A stretch of 64,000 nt of DNA. Source: Prevotella sp. 10(H). Its GTDB lineage: Bacteria; Bacteroidota; Bacteroidia; Bacteroidales; Dysgonomonadaceae. The notes beneath the pieces were generated by a model, which did not search any database, was not told the origin of the DNA, and saw nothing but the letters and a program-made list of their open reading frames with translations. How positions within the stretch are numbered: the stretch's first letter is position 1; every line of letters begins with the position of its first letter. The position numbers were made by a program, and so were the translations under genes. The stretch lies in assembly GCF_000711235.1 (NCBI RefSeq), contig NZ_JOMI01000002.1:345792-409791 (forward strand), in the 5' to 3' direction. Shown here piece by piece: positions 9,479 through 17,972 of this stretch.

Positions 9479-10462
9479 ATGGCACGTCCGGTAACTATTT
9501 ACACCTTACAATGGGGAGACCTCCCTTTTGAAACTGTTTGCGAAAAAGCACGCGAATTCGGATATGACGGAGTCGAGATAGGACTTCCCAATCACATGGA
9601 TGTACGCAATACTGACCCTGCATATTACAGGGGTATTAAAGATATAATTGAAAAGAACGGATTAAAATTATTTACAATATCCACCCATATTGTCGGTCAG
9701 GCTGTTTGCGACAATATAGACGAACGCCACAAAAGCATTTTGCCCGAACATATCTGGGGAGACGGCGATCCCGAAGGAGTTCGCCAACGTGCTGCCGAAG
9801 AATTGATACGTACGGGGCATGCAGCTAAAGCGCTCGGTATCAATACCGTTGTCGGTTTCACGGGAAGCTCTATCTGGCATCTGTTGTATTCTTTCCCTCC
9901 GGTAACTAAGGAGATGATCGATAAAGGGTATGAAGATTTTGCGCGTCGTTTTACTCCTATAATGGATGTCTATAAAGAACTAGGAGTGAAATTTGCATTG
10001 GAAGTGCACCCTACCGAAATAGCTTTCGATACTTTTTCAGCAAAAAGGACTCTAGAAGCCATTAACTATCATCCGTCATTCGGATTTAATTACGACCCGA
10101 GCCATCTGGCATATCAGGGAGTGGACTATGTAGATTTCATCTATCAATTCCCTGAGCGCATTTATCATGTTCATATGAAAGATGTATATTGGAGCGATAC
10201 CCCGAAGCAGATAGGCGTTTTCGGCGGATATTCCACATTCGGAGACCCGCACCGATACTGGAATTTCCGTAGTATGGGGCATGGCAAGGTACAGTTCGGG
10301 GAAATTATCCGTGCTCTTAACTGGATTGGTTATACCGGCCCGTTGTCGGTAGAGTGGGAGGATAGTGCAATGGATAGAAGTCAGGGAGCAATAGAATCCT
10401 GTAAATTCGTTAAGGATATCGACTTCGATACTTCGGCAATGGCTTTCGATGCATCGTTTTAA
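9479..10462 (+). CDS. Sugar phosphate isomerase/epimerase (TIM barrel)
   Basis: A 327-residue AP-endonuclease-2-like TIM barrel (xylose isomerase-like family). It opens with a beta-strand TIYTLQWG and GYDGVEIGLPNH, and the likely metal ligands are visible as Glu in ALEVHPTE, Asp/His in NYDPSHL, His in YHVHMKD and Glu in SVEWED. Members interconvert keto and aldo sugars or epimerise them, and some act on inositol derivatives. With the two upstream Gfo/Idh/MocA genes it fits a pathway that oxidises a sugar and then isomerises the keto product. A 13-bp stem terminator follows. The actual substrate is unknown. Confidence 0.85.
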   Translation: MARPVTIYTLQWGDLPFETVCEKAREFGYDGVEIGLPNHMDVRNTDPAYYRGIKDIIEKNGLKLFTISTHIVGQAVCDNIDERHKSILPEHIWGDGDPEGVRQRAAEELIRTGHAAKALGINTVVGFTGSSIWHLLYSFPPVTKEMIDKGYEDFARRFTPIMDVYKELGVKFALEVHPTEIAFDTFSAKRTLEAINYHPSFGFNYDPSHLAYQGVDYVDFIYQFPERIYHVHMKDVYWSDTPKQIGVFGGYSTFGDPHRYWNFRSMGHGKVQFGEIIRALNWIGYTGPLSVEWEDSAMDRSQGAIESCKFVKDIDFDTSAMAFDASF

Positions 10463-10492
10463 AGATAGTTATCTATAAGAGAATGAATGTTT

Positions 10493-10530
10493 TTGAGCGA
10501 ATCTGTTTGTTAATCTACAGATTCGCTCAA
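10493..10530. terminator. Terminator-like hairpin after epimerase gene
   Basis: A perfect 13-bp stem, TTGAGCGAATCTG (10493-10505) with CAGATTCGCTCAA (10518-10530), with a 12-nt loop. It is followed only by ATTATTATTT rather than a clean T-run. The -7 element of the next gene starts 10 nt later. Confidence 0.65.
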
Positions 10531-10539
10531 ATTATTATT

Positions 10540-10547
10540 TATCTTTG
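10540..10547 (+). promoter_or_regulatory. Putative -7 element for Cys-rich protein gene
   Basis: TATCTTTG is an exact TAnnTTTG match 8 nt before the ATG at 10556, implying a very short or absent 5' leader if used. Confidence 0.5.
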
Positions 10548-10555
10548 TAACCGGA

Positions 10556-11017
10556 ATGAAAAAGTTTGGACAGACACTTATCCTCCTTGTCGCTGCTGTA
10601 ACTGTCTTTCTTACAGGTGCGGGCGTAACGATAGTGAACTACTGCTGTACGTCGTGCAGTGGGCAGACTCTTTTTATGACCGGACAACATGTATGTTGCG
10701 CCGAATCATTTGAAAACGAAGAAGTAATGAGTTGTTGCTCGTCACATGAAGCGGTTGTGAATGAAACAAGTGAAACTGTTTGCTATGATCAGGACAGCCA
10801 TTGTACGGCATCCCGCTTATCGATAGATATCGATGCGTCTTCGTTTCGCCCGCATGTATCTGTTCCTTTTATGTGGATTTCCGATGCTTCATTTACTCCG
10901 ACTTCGTATATACTACCCGAAAAGATAGAGTATTCTGATGAATATATCCGGTTCGAATCACCTCCCGATATCCTCCCGAGGGAATACCTTTCTTTTATAA
11001 GAGTACTCATCATTTGA
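10556..11017 (+). CDS. Cys-rich exported protein, HYC_CC_PP-like
   Basis: A 153-residue protein with an N-terminal signal/anchor (residues 4-28) followed by clustered cysteines: NYCCTSC, HVCC, SCCSSH, VCYD and HCT. A Pro-Pro lies near the C-terminus in SPPDILPRE. This pattern resembles the HYC_CC_PP family, small periplasmic proteins found beside TonB-dependent receptors in Bacteroidota. Here the first motif reads NYC instead of HYC. The cysteine arrangement suggests metal (perhaps copper) binding, but this is inferred. It is 84 nt upstream of the receptor gene and probably co-transcribed. Confidence 0.65.
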   Translation: MKKFGQTLILLVAAVTVFLTGAGVTIVNYCCTSCSGQTLFMTGQHVCCAESFENEEVMSCCSSHEAVVNETSETVCYDQDSHCTASRLSIDIDASSFRPHVSVPFMWISDASFTPTSYILPEKIEYSDEYIRFESPPDILPREYLSFIRVLII

Positions 11018-11101
11018 TTTTCTCTATTAATTGTGTTGCAGGATGTGTCTCATCTTGTGACAAATACATGTTTACTACTTATTACTAATTAAGAGAATCA
11101 A

Positions 11102-13315
11102 ATGAAAACAATCAAACTATTAATATTACTGCTTGCTATTCCGATTTTTAGTTTCGGTAAAGAGATTCTGAAAGGGTATGTATACGATAATCAGAAGCAG
11201 CCTCTGATAGGTGCCATGGTGCGATGGGAAAATGCAGAAACGGGAGTTGTAACTAACGATAAAGGCTATTTCGAAATAAGCGGAACGCCGCACAAAGACC
11301 ATATGCTGACTATATCTTATGTCGGCTTTAAAGATAAGGTGCTGCATATCCATGACTTCAAAGAGGTACAGAATATTGTGCTGGAAGAAAATACAGAACT
11401 TGGAGAAGTCGTTGTAGAACGTACTCCTCCGGGAACAATAAAATCGAGAACCAACATCCTGCAAACAGAAAAGATAACAACGAAGGAACTGCACCGCGCT
11501 GCATGTTGCAACCTTTCTGAAAGCTTCGAAACGAACCCGTCGGTGGACGTATCCTTCAGTGATGCAGTGACAGGTGCGAAGCAAATTCAGTTACTCGGCC
11601 TTGCCGGAACTTATGTACAGACACTGACCGAAAACTATCCGAACTTTCGAGGACCTGCGTCTATATATGGTTTGGACTATATCCCCGGCCCATGGATGGA
11701 AAGCATTCAGATATCCAAAGGGGCGGCTTCGGTAAAGAACGGTTATGAATCTATTACCGGGCAAATGAATGTTGAATATAAAAAGCCGAATAGTGCCGAC
11801 CCGCTGAGCCTGAATGTATTTGCCAGTGATGCCGGACGCTATGAAGGTAATGCCGATGCTGCTTTCATTCTGAACGATAAGCTGAATACAGGTATATTTC
11901 TGCATTATTCGAATGAAACGGCTTCACACGATGATAATGACGATAGTTTCCTCGATGCGCCGAAGAAGCACCAGTTCAACCTGATGAACCGCTGGCATTA
12001 TATGTCGGGACGATATGCCTCGCAATATGGATTCCGTTTCGTACAGGATTACCGTACCAGCGGACAGACACTGCATACACTCACCCCCTCTTCCGTAAAC
12101 AAAGACAATCCGTATGAAATAACCGTGAATGCAAACCGCGGAGAATTCTATACGAAGAATTCCTATATTATCGATGAGGAACGGAACGGCAATGTGGCAC
12201 TGATTTTTACAGGCTCGTATCACGACCAGAAGTCGCAATTTGCTGCTAATAAATATAATGTGTACGGAAATAACCTTTACGCTTCGTTGATGTACGAAAC
12301 CGAACTTGGTAAAATGCACCAACTGAGTACAGGCCTGAGTATGAACTGGGATAAATACAACGAGTCCGTATATCTGGCTCAGCCTATTACCAATCAACCA
12401 GGAGAGGAAACAACCACAGGCGGTTATCTGCAATATACTTTCAATCTGAATGATAAATTTATAGCATTGGCTGGTTTGCGTGGCGACTACAGTTCATTGC
12501 ACGAAAAATTCTTTGTGACTCCGCGCCTGCACCTGAAATTTATGCCGGTGGAATGGCTTAATGTGAGGGCTTCGGCAGGGAAAGGATATCGAACGGTGTT
12601 TGTGATGCCAGAAAACAGTTTCTACCTTGCCAGCAGCAGAAAAATAGAAATTGCTAACGACCTGAAACAGGAATCGGCATGGAACTATGGTGCCAGTGTA
12701 TCATTCCATATCCCAATTAATAATGAAGAACTGACTATCTCCGGTGAATGGTACCGTACTGATTTCGATAATCAGGTGGTAACGGATATAGACAGCAATC
12801 CGCACGCAGTGATGTTTTATAATTTACAGGGGAAATCTTACGCCAATAGTTTTCAGGTAGAGGCTTCTTATCCTTTGTTTAAGGGATTTAATATACTGGG
12901 GGCTTACCGCTGGATGAATGCGAAGACAAACTATGGTGGCAAGTTAATGAAGAAACCCCTTGTGAGTGATTATAAAGCATTGGCAACAGCATCATATGAA
13001 ACGAAGTTGAGAAAATGGGTGTTTGACTTCACTGCGCAATTTAATGGTGGCGGACGCATGCCTACGCCCGATGCGGTAAATCCGTTATGGAATACGACAT
13101 TCGATTCGTTTACGATACTGAATGCACAGATAACAAAGAATTTCCGAGATTGGAGTATTTATATCGGTGCGGAGAATATCACCGACTTTAAACAAAAGAA
13201 TTCGATAATCTCACCGGAAAATCCTTTCGGAGATAGCTTCGATGCCACAATGGTGTGGGGCCCAACAATGGGACGGAAGTTTTATGTGGGGTTGAGGTAT
13301 GCAATAGGGAAATGA
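11102..13315 (+). CDS. TonB-dependent receptor with CarboxypepD-like domain
   Basis: A 737-residue outer-membrane receptor. Signal peptide residues 1-19; then a carboxypeptidase-regulatory-like beta-sandwich (GYVYDNQKQPLIGAMVRW, residues ~24-95), a plug domain with the DAVTGAKQIQLLGL segment (about residues 160-175), and a 22-strand-type barrel ending in an aromatic/hydrophobic C-terminus (FYVGLRYAIGK). The plug resembles receptors that sit next to heavy-metal-associated-domain genes, and the upstream Cys-rich gene supports a role in import of a metal or metal complex. No such domain gene follows here. TonB, ExbB and ExbD are not in the window. Confidence 0.88.
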   Translation: MKTIKLLILLLAIPIFSFGKEILKGYVYDNQKQPLIGAMVRWENAETGVVTNDKGYFEISGTPHKDHMLTISYVGFKDKVLHIHDFKEVQNIVLEENTELGEVVVERTPPGTIKSRTNILQTEKITTKELHRAACCNLSESFETNPSVDVSFSDAVTGAKQIQLLGLAGTYVQTLTENYPNFRGPASIYGLDYIPGPWMESIQISKGAASVKNGYESITGQMNVEYKKPNSADPLSLNVFASDAGRYEGNADAAFILNDKLNTGIFLHYSNETASHDDNDDSFLDAPKKHQFNLMNRWHYMSGRYASQYGFRFVQDYRTSGQTLHTLTPSSVNKDNPYEITVNANRGEFYTKNSYIIDEERNGNVALIFTGSYHDQKSQFAANKYNVYGNNLYASLMYETELGKMHQLSTGLSMNWDKYNESVYLAQPITNQPGEETTTGGYLQYTFNLNDKFIALAGLRGDYSSLHEKFFVTPRLHLKFMPVEWLNVRASAGKGYRTVFVMPENSFYLASSRKIEIANDLKQESAWNYGASVSFHIPINNEELTISGEWYRTDFDNQVVTDIDSNPHAVMFYNLQGKSYANSFQVEASYPLFKGFNILGAYRWMNAKTNYGGKLMKKPLVSDYKALATASYETKLRKWVFDFTAQFNGGGRMPTPDAVNPLWNTTFDSFTILNAQITKNFRDWSIYIGAENITDFKQKNSIISPENPFGDSFDATMVWGPTMGRKFYVGLRYAIGK

Positions 13316-13396
13316 GTGACTAATCATTTTATTTCTAGTGAAGCGAGATATCTTTCTATAAGACATGTTTCGTTTCATTACGAATGATAGAATTAG

Positions 13397-14515
13397 TTAT
13401 CTTTTTTGATTCATTAACTCTATTACCTTATCTATAACTAGAAATGGATATTGACTATGAATTACTCGATGACAATTAGGACAAACTAAACAAACATTGT
13501 CCAAACTAGTACCATGGTCCTCTTCCATATCCATGATAGCTTTTAAATGGTGCACTTCTATGTAGTCAATACCATATTTATCCATAAAATTAAAACCACA
13601 TATTTCACAAAAGATTTTACCATCATGCGTATCTCTAAACTTGCGCTTTGCATTAGCAACTAATTTTCTATTGCGTTCTCTTCTCTTATGCTTACCTTCC
13701 AAAATTCGCCCTTCTTTGTATTCTTTTCCATTATTATTCGCCAATTTTTCAAAAGGTGTACCAGAAAAGTCGAAGAACCAGTATTGTCGTTTATTTTGAT
13801 ATACTTCTATATCTAAAAGTTCACAATATTTTATATAGGCTTCTTCTATTTTCGGGTCATAATTAAGTTTTTGTTTTGCAAGCTTCTCGATAACTGGTGT
13901 GGTTTCTTTACCATCTTTAGTGTCATTATCAAGATGTTTTTGCATATCATTGTCTTTGTAGCCAATAAATCGACTGGGTGCAAAATGCCATTCATCTTGA
14001 ACTTTATAAGCGATTAGGTTTTTCCCTTTTTGAATAAGAGATAGGGCAAATTCTCTTTCTTGAGTAGAAAAATCATCTCCTATATAGGCTTCAATTGTTA
14101 AAAGATTATCTTTCAAATCTTGTATGGTTTCAATAAATATTTCTTTTTGAGGTATCTCATAATCTTTTTCTATTATTTCTAATATGTTATTAGAGATTTC
14201 TTTTTCCATATATCCTTCATCTGTTAAATATCTCATATTTAAAGAATCCTCATTATGCTGCAAGAAATATAAATCATATTGTCCAGATAAATAGACTCCT
14301 TCTTTTCTGGGGATAATACTTTTTAATTCTTTTTCTATATTTATTTCAAGAATCGTTATTCTATTCAATTGCTTATCTATAAGCATTAAATGTAAAATAC
14401 CTCTAAATGAATTTGGCGAAATAGTAAACCACCACTGTTTATTTTTTCTATTTATAAGATTAGAATAACGAATTGAATTATATTTTGTTTTCAATTCTTT
14501 TTTTAACTGTTCCAT
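13397..14515 (-). CDS. HNH endonuclease with extra N-terminal domains
   Basis: A 372-residue protein ending in an HNH nuclease: zinc-binding CEICGF (about residues 302-307), the catalytic core EVHHLKAI (about 321-328) and CPNCHRVIH (about 344-352). A middle domain includes WHFAPSRFIGYKDN and KDGKETTPVIEKL, a combination I have seen in HNH-type restriction nucleases and which may recognise bases; this is recall, not a search. The N-terminal ~120 residues are unassigned. It is last in a minus-strand run of four genes, 26 nt after the AlkD-like gene, and is visibly richer in A+T than its neighbours, hinting at acquisition. Plausible role: restriction of foreign or modified DNA without a cognate methylase. 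Confidence 0.75.
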   Translation of the reverse strand: MEQLKKELKTKYNSIRYSNLINRKNKQWWFTISPNSFRGILHLMLIDKQLNRITILEINIEKELKSIIPRKEGVYLSGQYDLYFLQHNEDSLNMRYLTDEGYMEKEISNNILEIIEKDYEIPQKEIFIETIQDLKDNLLTIEAYIGDDFSTQEREFALSLIQKGKNLIAYKVQDEWHFAPSRFIGYKDNDMQKHLDNDTKDGKETTPVIEKLAKQKLNYDPKIEEAYIKYCELLDIEVYQNKRQYWFFDFSGTPFEKLANNNGKEYKEGRILEGKHKRRERNRKLVANAKRKFRDTHDGKIFCEICGFNFMDKYGIDYIEVHHLKAIMDMEEDHGTSLDNVCLVCPNCHRVIHSQYPFLVIDKVIELMNQKR

Positions 14516-14541
14516 TCTTAGAGTAAAGATTTAAATAAAGG

Positions 14542-15207
14542 TTATTCGTCAAAATAATACTCAAACTCAAAAGCAAGGCTATTATATGCTTCCTGTTTTA
14601 TCAAGTCACTATCATCTTTATAAATAGACAGCTTCGTTAAAATAGCATCCGCTTCTTCTTTCGACTGCCGACCGATATTTTTTAATGCTAATAATGCGGC
14701 ATTTCGCAGAAACATATTATCGGAAGTTACATCATTCCAAACGGAGTGGAGAGCCTCAGCTGATTGCTTTTCCAGTTTCTTTATTAAAAATAAACGCGCA
14801 AGCAGCCAGTACCCTGTTGTCCGTATATCCTCATCTTCGTTATTACTCGATTCCAACGCCAATTTATTGGCAAAAGGGAGATTCTGTAGAAGATTGAGTG
14901 ATAGTTGTTCCCTTATTTCCTGATTATGAATAGAAGCAATCCAATTATTTGCTGTTTCTACGGTGAAATCGTCAATAGGGTATAATAATGTAGCCAGAAT
15001 TTTCAATTCCCGGGTGTCCTCTTTCCATAGAGTTTCTGCCAGTTCAGCATTCGGCTCATATCGTGTGGATAAATCCTTTATCTGCTGTATAGACAGACCG
15101 AAATTTACCTTGTAAGCCATGCCGCGTTTGCGCATACTTGTAGAAGCCACTCCGTTCATAGCCTTACGGCATCGTTGGCGTATATCCCTTAATATATCTT
15201 CGTACAT
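14542..15207 (-). CDS. AlkD-like DNA alkylation repair family protein
   Basis: A 221-residue all-helical HEAT-like repeat protein of the DNA alkylation repair family, with the family hallmark DLSTRYEPNAELAETLW (about residues 44-60). AlkD glycosylases excise positively charged alkylated purines using a W-D-x-x-D catalytic segment. At the equivalent place this protein reads NNWIASIHNQ, which seems to lack the catalytic Asp, so it may bind DNA without glycosylase activity. It sits between a Dabb gene (7 nt gap) and an HNH nuclease (26 nt gap), in one likely operon. Confidence 0.8.
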   Translation of the reverse strand: MYEDILRDIRQRCRKAMNGVASTSMRKRGMAYKVNFGLSIQQIKDLSTRYEPNAELAETLWKEDTRELKILATLLYPIDDFTVETANNWIASIHNQEIREQLSLNLLQNLPFANKLALESSNNEDEDIRTTGYWLLARLFLIKKLEKQSAEALHSVWNDVTSDNMFLRNAALLALKNIGRQSKEEADAILTKLSIYKDDSDLIKQEAYNSLAFEFEYYFDE

Positions 15208-15214
15208 TTGATTT

Positions 15215-15514
15215 TTATGCTTCGTAATCTACTGCTTTCCTGTCCGTAACGGCTTCGCGTATAAACGGGAGTTCTGCCTGATGCAGCGGGTGATTCTGAT
15301 AAGTATCTAATGCCTCTTTGTTTGTCAGTTCAGAATAAAGTACCACATCGAAATTTCCTCCGCCGAGAATATCTATACCTACTTCTATTTTCAAGAGTCC
15401 GTCGATTTTACCGCTGAGGGCTTCCAGTTTTTCTTTTACCAAGCGGGCATTTGTCGCTTTATCATTTCCGTGGGCTTCCTCTTTGAGCTTCCACATTACA
15501 ATATGTTTTACCAT
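15215..15514 (-). CDS. Dabb (stress-responsive alpha/beta barrel) protein
   Basis: A 99-residue dimeric alpha/beta-barrel ferredoxin-like protein. It starts with VKHIVMWKLKEEA and contains the DVVLYSELTNKEAL and YQNHPLHQ segments that identify the Dabb family; the family is named for plant stress proteins, and bacterial members have no agreed substrate. Cytoplasmic, no signal peptide. It is 9 nt downstream of a lipoprotein gene and 7 nt upstream of the AlkD-like gene, so the three are very likely one transcript. Confidence 0.85.
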   Translation of the reverse strand: MVKHIVMWKLKEEAHGNDKATNARLVKEKLEALSGKIDGLLKIEVGIDILGGGNFDVVLYSELTNKEALDTYQNHPLHQAELPFIREAVTDRKAVDYEA

Positions 15515-15523
15515 TGTATATAT

Positions 15524-15976
15524 TTATTTTTTATAGTCTTCGGGTGAGAGTGCCGTTTCGGCGAAAAGGGTACCGTCCATCAGATAGTAAGCATAAATAA
15601 CAGTCATTTTATCGCTTTTGAACATATCAATATCTTTCCCTTTCATCTGTTGCAAAGCAAGACTAAGCATAGGTTTTACATTTCTGATAAATTCTTCTGC
15701 AGAAACGGTCGGTACCTGCGTGAATGTATAACAGTATTTATACTCGTTCTTAGATACTGCCACTGCTTTATCCAACCTGATTCCTCCCGGCATGGGCTTC
15801 GGCAAATCTTTATTTGTTTCTTCCGCCAGTTTTATAAATTTTTCTTTTGGAGCTTCTGTCTTCGTGTCTGTTGACGTGGTTTCTGCCTGTTCATCGGTCT
15901 TTGTTTTTGAACCGCAACTTGCCGATATTCCTGCTATAAGAATGCTGCATAGTATGAAGAGTATTGTCTTTTTCAT
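15524..15976 (-). CDS. Hypothetical lipoprotein heading an operon
   Basis: A 150-residue lipoprotein with signal peptide FILCSILIAGISASC, lipidation expected at Cys21. A low-complexity Thr/Glu/Lys linker (about residues 25-50) precedes a small globular domain that includes ALQQMKGKDIDMFKSDK. No family is recognised. It is first in the minus-strand run that continues with Dabb, AlkD-like and HNH genes; a TATCTTTA sequence on the minus strand (16008-16001) could be its -7 element. Confidence 0.7.
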   Translation of the reverse strand: MKKTILFILCSILIAGISASCGSKTKTDEQAETTSTDTKTEAPKEKFIKLAEETNKDLPKPMPGGIRLDKAVAVSKNEYKYCYTFTQVPTVSAEEFIRNVKPMLSLALQQMKGKDIDMFKSDKMTVIYAYYLMDGTLFAETALSPEDYKK

Positions 15977-16076
15977 ATCCGTTGATTTTAAATAACGGGC
16001 TAAAGATAAGTATTTGGATGTAAAGAGGCAATCTTACGGTATGTAATTAATGTAAAAGGAATGGGAGGAGTGAAAG

Positions 16077-16450
16077 AAATTTATCTATATAGAAGTAGTT
16101 GGTAGCCTTTAGCTGTAGCTTATAGCTCTTTGAAATGATTAGTGGTCCCTCCAACCTTCCCAAAGGGAGGCTTCTGCGAAAAAGATAGATATCTGTTACT
16201 TTTGTTACCTTTTAACATTGTATCTCGCAAAGACGCAAAGACGCAAGGACTCAAAGAGATGTTGTTGACTGATAACTGGTGACTGATACTGAAAAATACG
16301 TTACTTTCGTTACCTTTTAACTAAATATGGTTAATAAATGTAAATGTGAAATTGAAAACCAAAAAGCTAACGGCTAAAAGCTATCAGCTAATAGCTATAA
16401 AATCGTTACTTTCGTTACTTTTTAACTATATATTGTTAAAATATGTAAAT
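16077..16450. repeat. Composite intergenic repeat, copy A
   Basis: This fills most of the 488-nt gap between the lipoprotein operon and the Nramp gene. It contains three 22-nt units of consensus GTTACTTTCGTTACCTTTTAAC at 16195-16216, 16300-16321 and 16405-16426, that is, at exactly 105-nt intervals with 83-nt spacers of unlike sequence. It also holds AGCTATTAGCTAAAGGCT-like stretches (16091-16130, 16366-16400), GCAAAGACGCAAAGACGCAAGG (in part a 9-nt tandem repeat), and a CCCTCC / GGGAGG inverted pair (16147-16170). Much of it recurs reverse-complemented at 33181-33468. No gene is present. Confidence 0.85.
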
Positions 16451-16464
16451 TTACTAGAAGGGAT

Positions 16465-17751
16465 TTATATCTTGATATCAATAAAGAAACTGGCAAGTAA
16501 TAATATATTGAGGAATGTTACAATAGAAGCAATGCCGTAAAGCAGTACTTTGGTCGATAAAGGATTGGAATATTTCCCCATAACCTCGGTCGAAGAAGTA
16601 AGCCTTACCTGAAGGAAAACCGTAATCGGCAATTGCATACTCAGTATAGCCTGTGATATAATCAGTCCTTTGAACGGGTCGCCTATCATGAAGATAATTA
16701 TCAGGGCAGCACCAAGTGAGATAGCAACACCAATACGTGAATGGATATCCTTTATGTTATAGGGTTCGTCATACATTCCGGCAAAGATGGAGCCTGCCGC
16801 GATGCCTGAGGTCATTGAAGAAGATATTCCTGCCAGAAGTAAGGCAATAGCAAAAATGATGACAGCGTTGTTACCCAAAAGAGGCTGTAATAATGAATGA
16901 GCCTGCTGCAAATCGTCTACAACAACTCCCTGCTTAAAGAACGTAGATGCAGCCAGCAATATCATGGCGCTGTTTATCGCCCAGCCTATAACCATGGAAA
17001 AGAATGTGTCGAAGAACTCGTATTTCAGTTGCTTCTCCATTACCTTTTCGTCTTTCAGGTTCCATTGGCGGCTTTGTATCACTTCCGAATGTAGGAACAG
17101 ATTATGCGGCATGACTACGGCGCCCAGCACGCTCATAATTATCAGCATACTCCCCTGCGGAACAGACGGTACCACCCACGATTTGGCTGCTTCGCCCCAT
17201 TCGATGTCGACCAGAAAGAGTTCATAGATAAAAGACAGGCCGATAATGGAAACGAAGAAGATAATATAGCGCTCTATCTTTTTATACGAGTTGGAGAACA
17301 TCATGACGAATACGAAGACAGCGACCATAACCGCTCCTACCTTAACAGGTATGTCGAATAGCATATTCAGGGCGATGGCACCTCCCAGTATTTCGGCCAG
17401 TGATGTGGATATGGATGCACCGATGGCTGACCAGAGTACAACCCGCGAACCTGTTCTCGGCAAATATTTATTAGCCGCTTCGGAAAGGCACAGACCGGTG
17501 ACAATACCCAGATGGGCGACATTATGCTGTAAAACGATAAGCATAATAGTGGACAAGGTGACTACCCAAAGCAGTGCATAGCCGAACTCGGAACCTGCGG
17601 CGAAATTCGACGCCCAGTTGCCGGGGTCGATAAAACCCACGGTAACCAATAGCCCGGGCCCGATATATTTGAGGATTTCCAGCAATCCCGATTTTTGTTT
17701 GGGATTGACAGTGTTATAGTCTTTCTTTATTCTGTTAAAAAGGTTCTTCAT
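16465..17751 (-). CDS. Nramp family divalent metal transporter
   Basis: A 428-residue inner-membrane transporter with about 11 membrane segments. The Nramp metal-site motifs are present: DPGN at residues 42-45 in TM1 (here DPGNWASN) and MPHNLFLHSEV in TM6. The family imports Mn2+ or Fe2+ by proton symport. The tail after TM1 (WASNFAAGSEFGY) departs slightly from the usual MntH sequence, so ion preference is uncertain. The gene ends right beside composite repeat copy A and begins 98 nt past a decayed immunity-gene remnant. A minus-strand TAATTTTG (17801-17794) may be its -7 promoter element. Confidence 0.9.
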   Translation of the reverse strand: MKNLFNRIKKDYNTVNPKQKSGLLEILKYIGPGLLVTVGFIDPGNWASNFAAGSEFGYALLWVVTLSTIMLIVLQHNVAHLGIVTGLCLSEAANKYLPRTGSRVVLWSAIGASISTSLAEILGGAIALNMLFDIPVKVGAVMVAVFVFVMMFSNSYKKIERYIIFFVSIIGLSFIYELFLVDIEWGEAAKSWVVPSVPQGSMLIIMSVLGAVVMPHNLFLHSEVIQSRQWNLKDEKVMEKQLKYEFFDTFFSMVIGWAINSAMILLAASTFFKQGVVVDDLQQAHSLLQPLLGNNAVIIFAIALLLAGISSSMTSGIAAGSIFAGMYDEPYNIKDIHSRIGVAISLGAALIIIFMIGDPFKGLIISQAILSMQLPITVFLQVRLTSSTEVMGKYSNPLSTKVLLYGIASIVTFLNILLLASFFIDIKI

Positions 17752-17849
17752 TCTTTCCGAGTGTGTTTTCTATCACTTTACTAGATTAAACAGCAAAATT
17801 AATAGTTTGTTTACAGCAATAGTCTGTTTTAGCGAAAAGAACCAAAAGC

Positions 17850-17952
17850 TGTTCCTCTGTGCTATCCGGTCCATTTTCCCCGTTATTCATCAGTAGAGTA
17901 GCTTGTTATGTAACAGAGGTTTGATAATGTAATAGTTGTTGTCTCTTTTCAT
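17850..17952 (-). pseudogene. Decayed 5' fragment of Imm11-like gene
   Basis: Read on the minus strand from an ATG at 17952, this begins MKRDNNYYIIKP, closely resembling MEKDFNYYIIEP at the start of the intact gene just upstream. After ~16 codons the frame shifts, and the next frame reads LLMNNGENGPDST, matching LLMNNGGSGPNST of the intact gene. Similarity then fades. It is therefore a truncated, frameshifted tandem paralogue, 20 nt downstream of the intact gene's stop codon. Confidence 0.8.
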
Positions 17953-17972
17953 AGTAAATAAATACTGAAGTA

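Noticed and set aside
9216..9485. 89-codon minus-strand open frame as a gene
   Set aside because: It runs through the structured GC-rich element, overlaps the next gene's start and resembles no protein I know.
10940..10965. GGTTCGAATC as a tRNA T-loop
   Set aside because: It is in frame within the Cys-rich protein gene and no acceptor or anticodon stem surrounds it.
16144..16172. Terminator in the CCCTCC...GGGAGG segment
   Set aside because: The stem is short with a long loop and no T-run, and it belongs to the dispersed repeat rather than to a gene end.
16195..16426. CRISPR array
   Set aside because: Only three units, spacers of 83 nt, one spacer conserved with copy B (spacers should differ between loci), and no cas gene in the window.
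16346..16540. 64-codon plus-strand open frame at repeat copy A
   Set aside because: It starts in the repeat and runs antisense into the Nramp gene, with low-complexity content.
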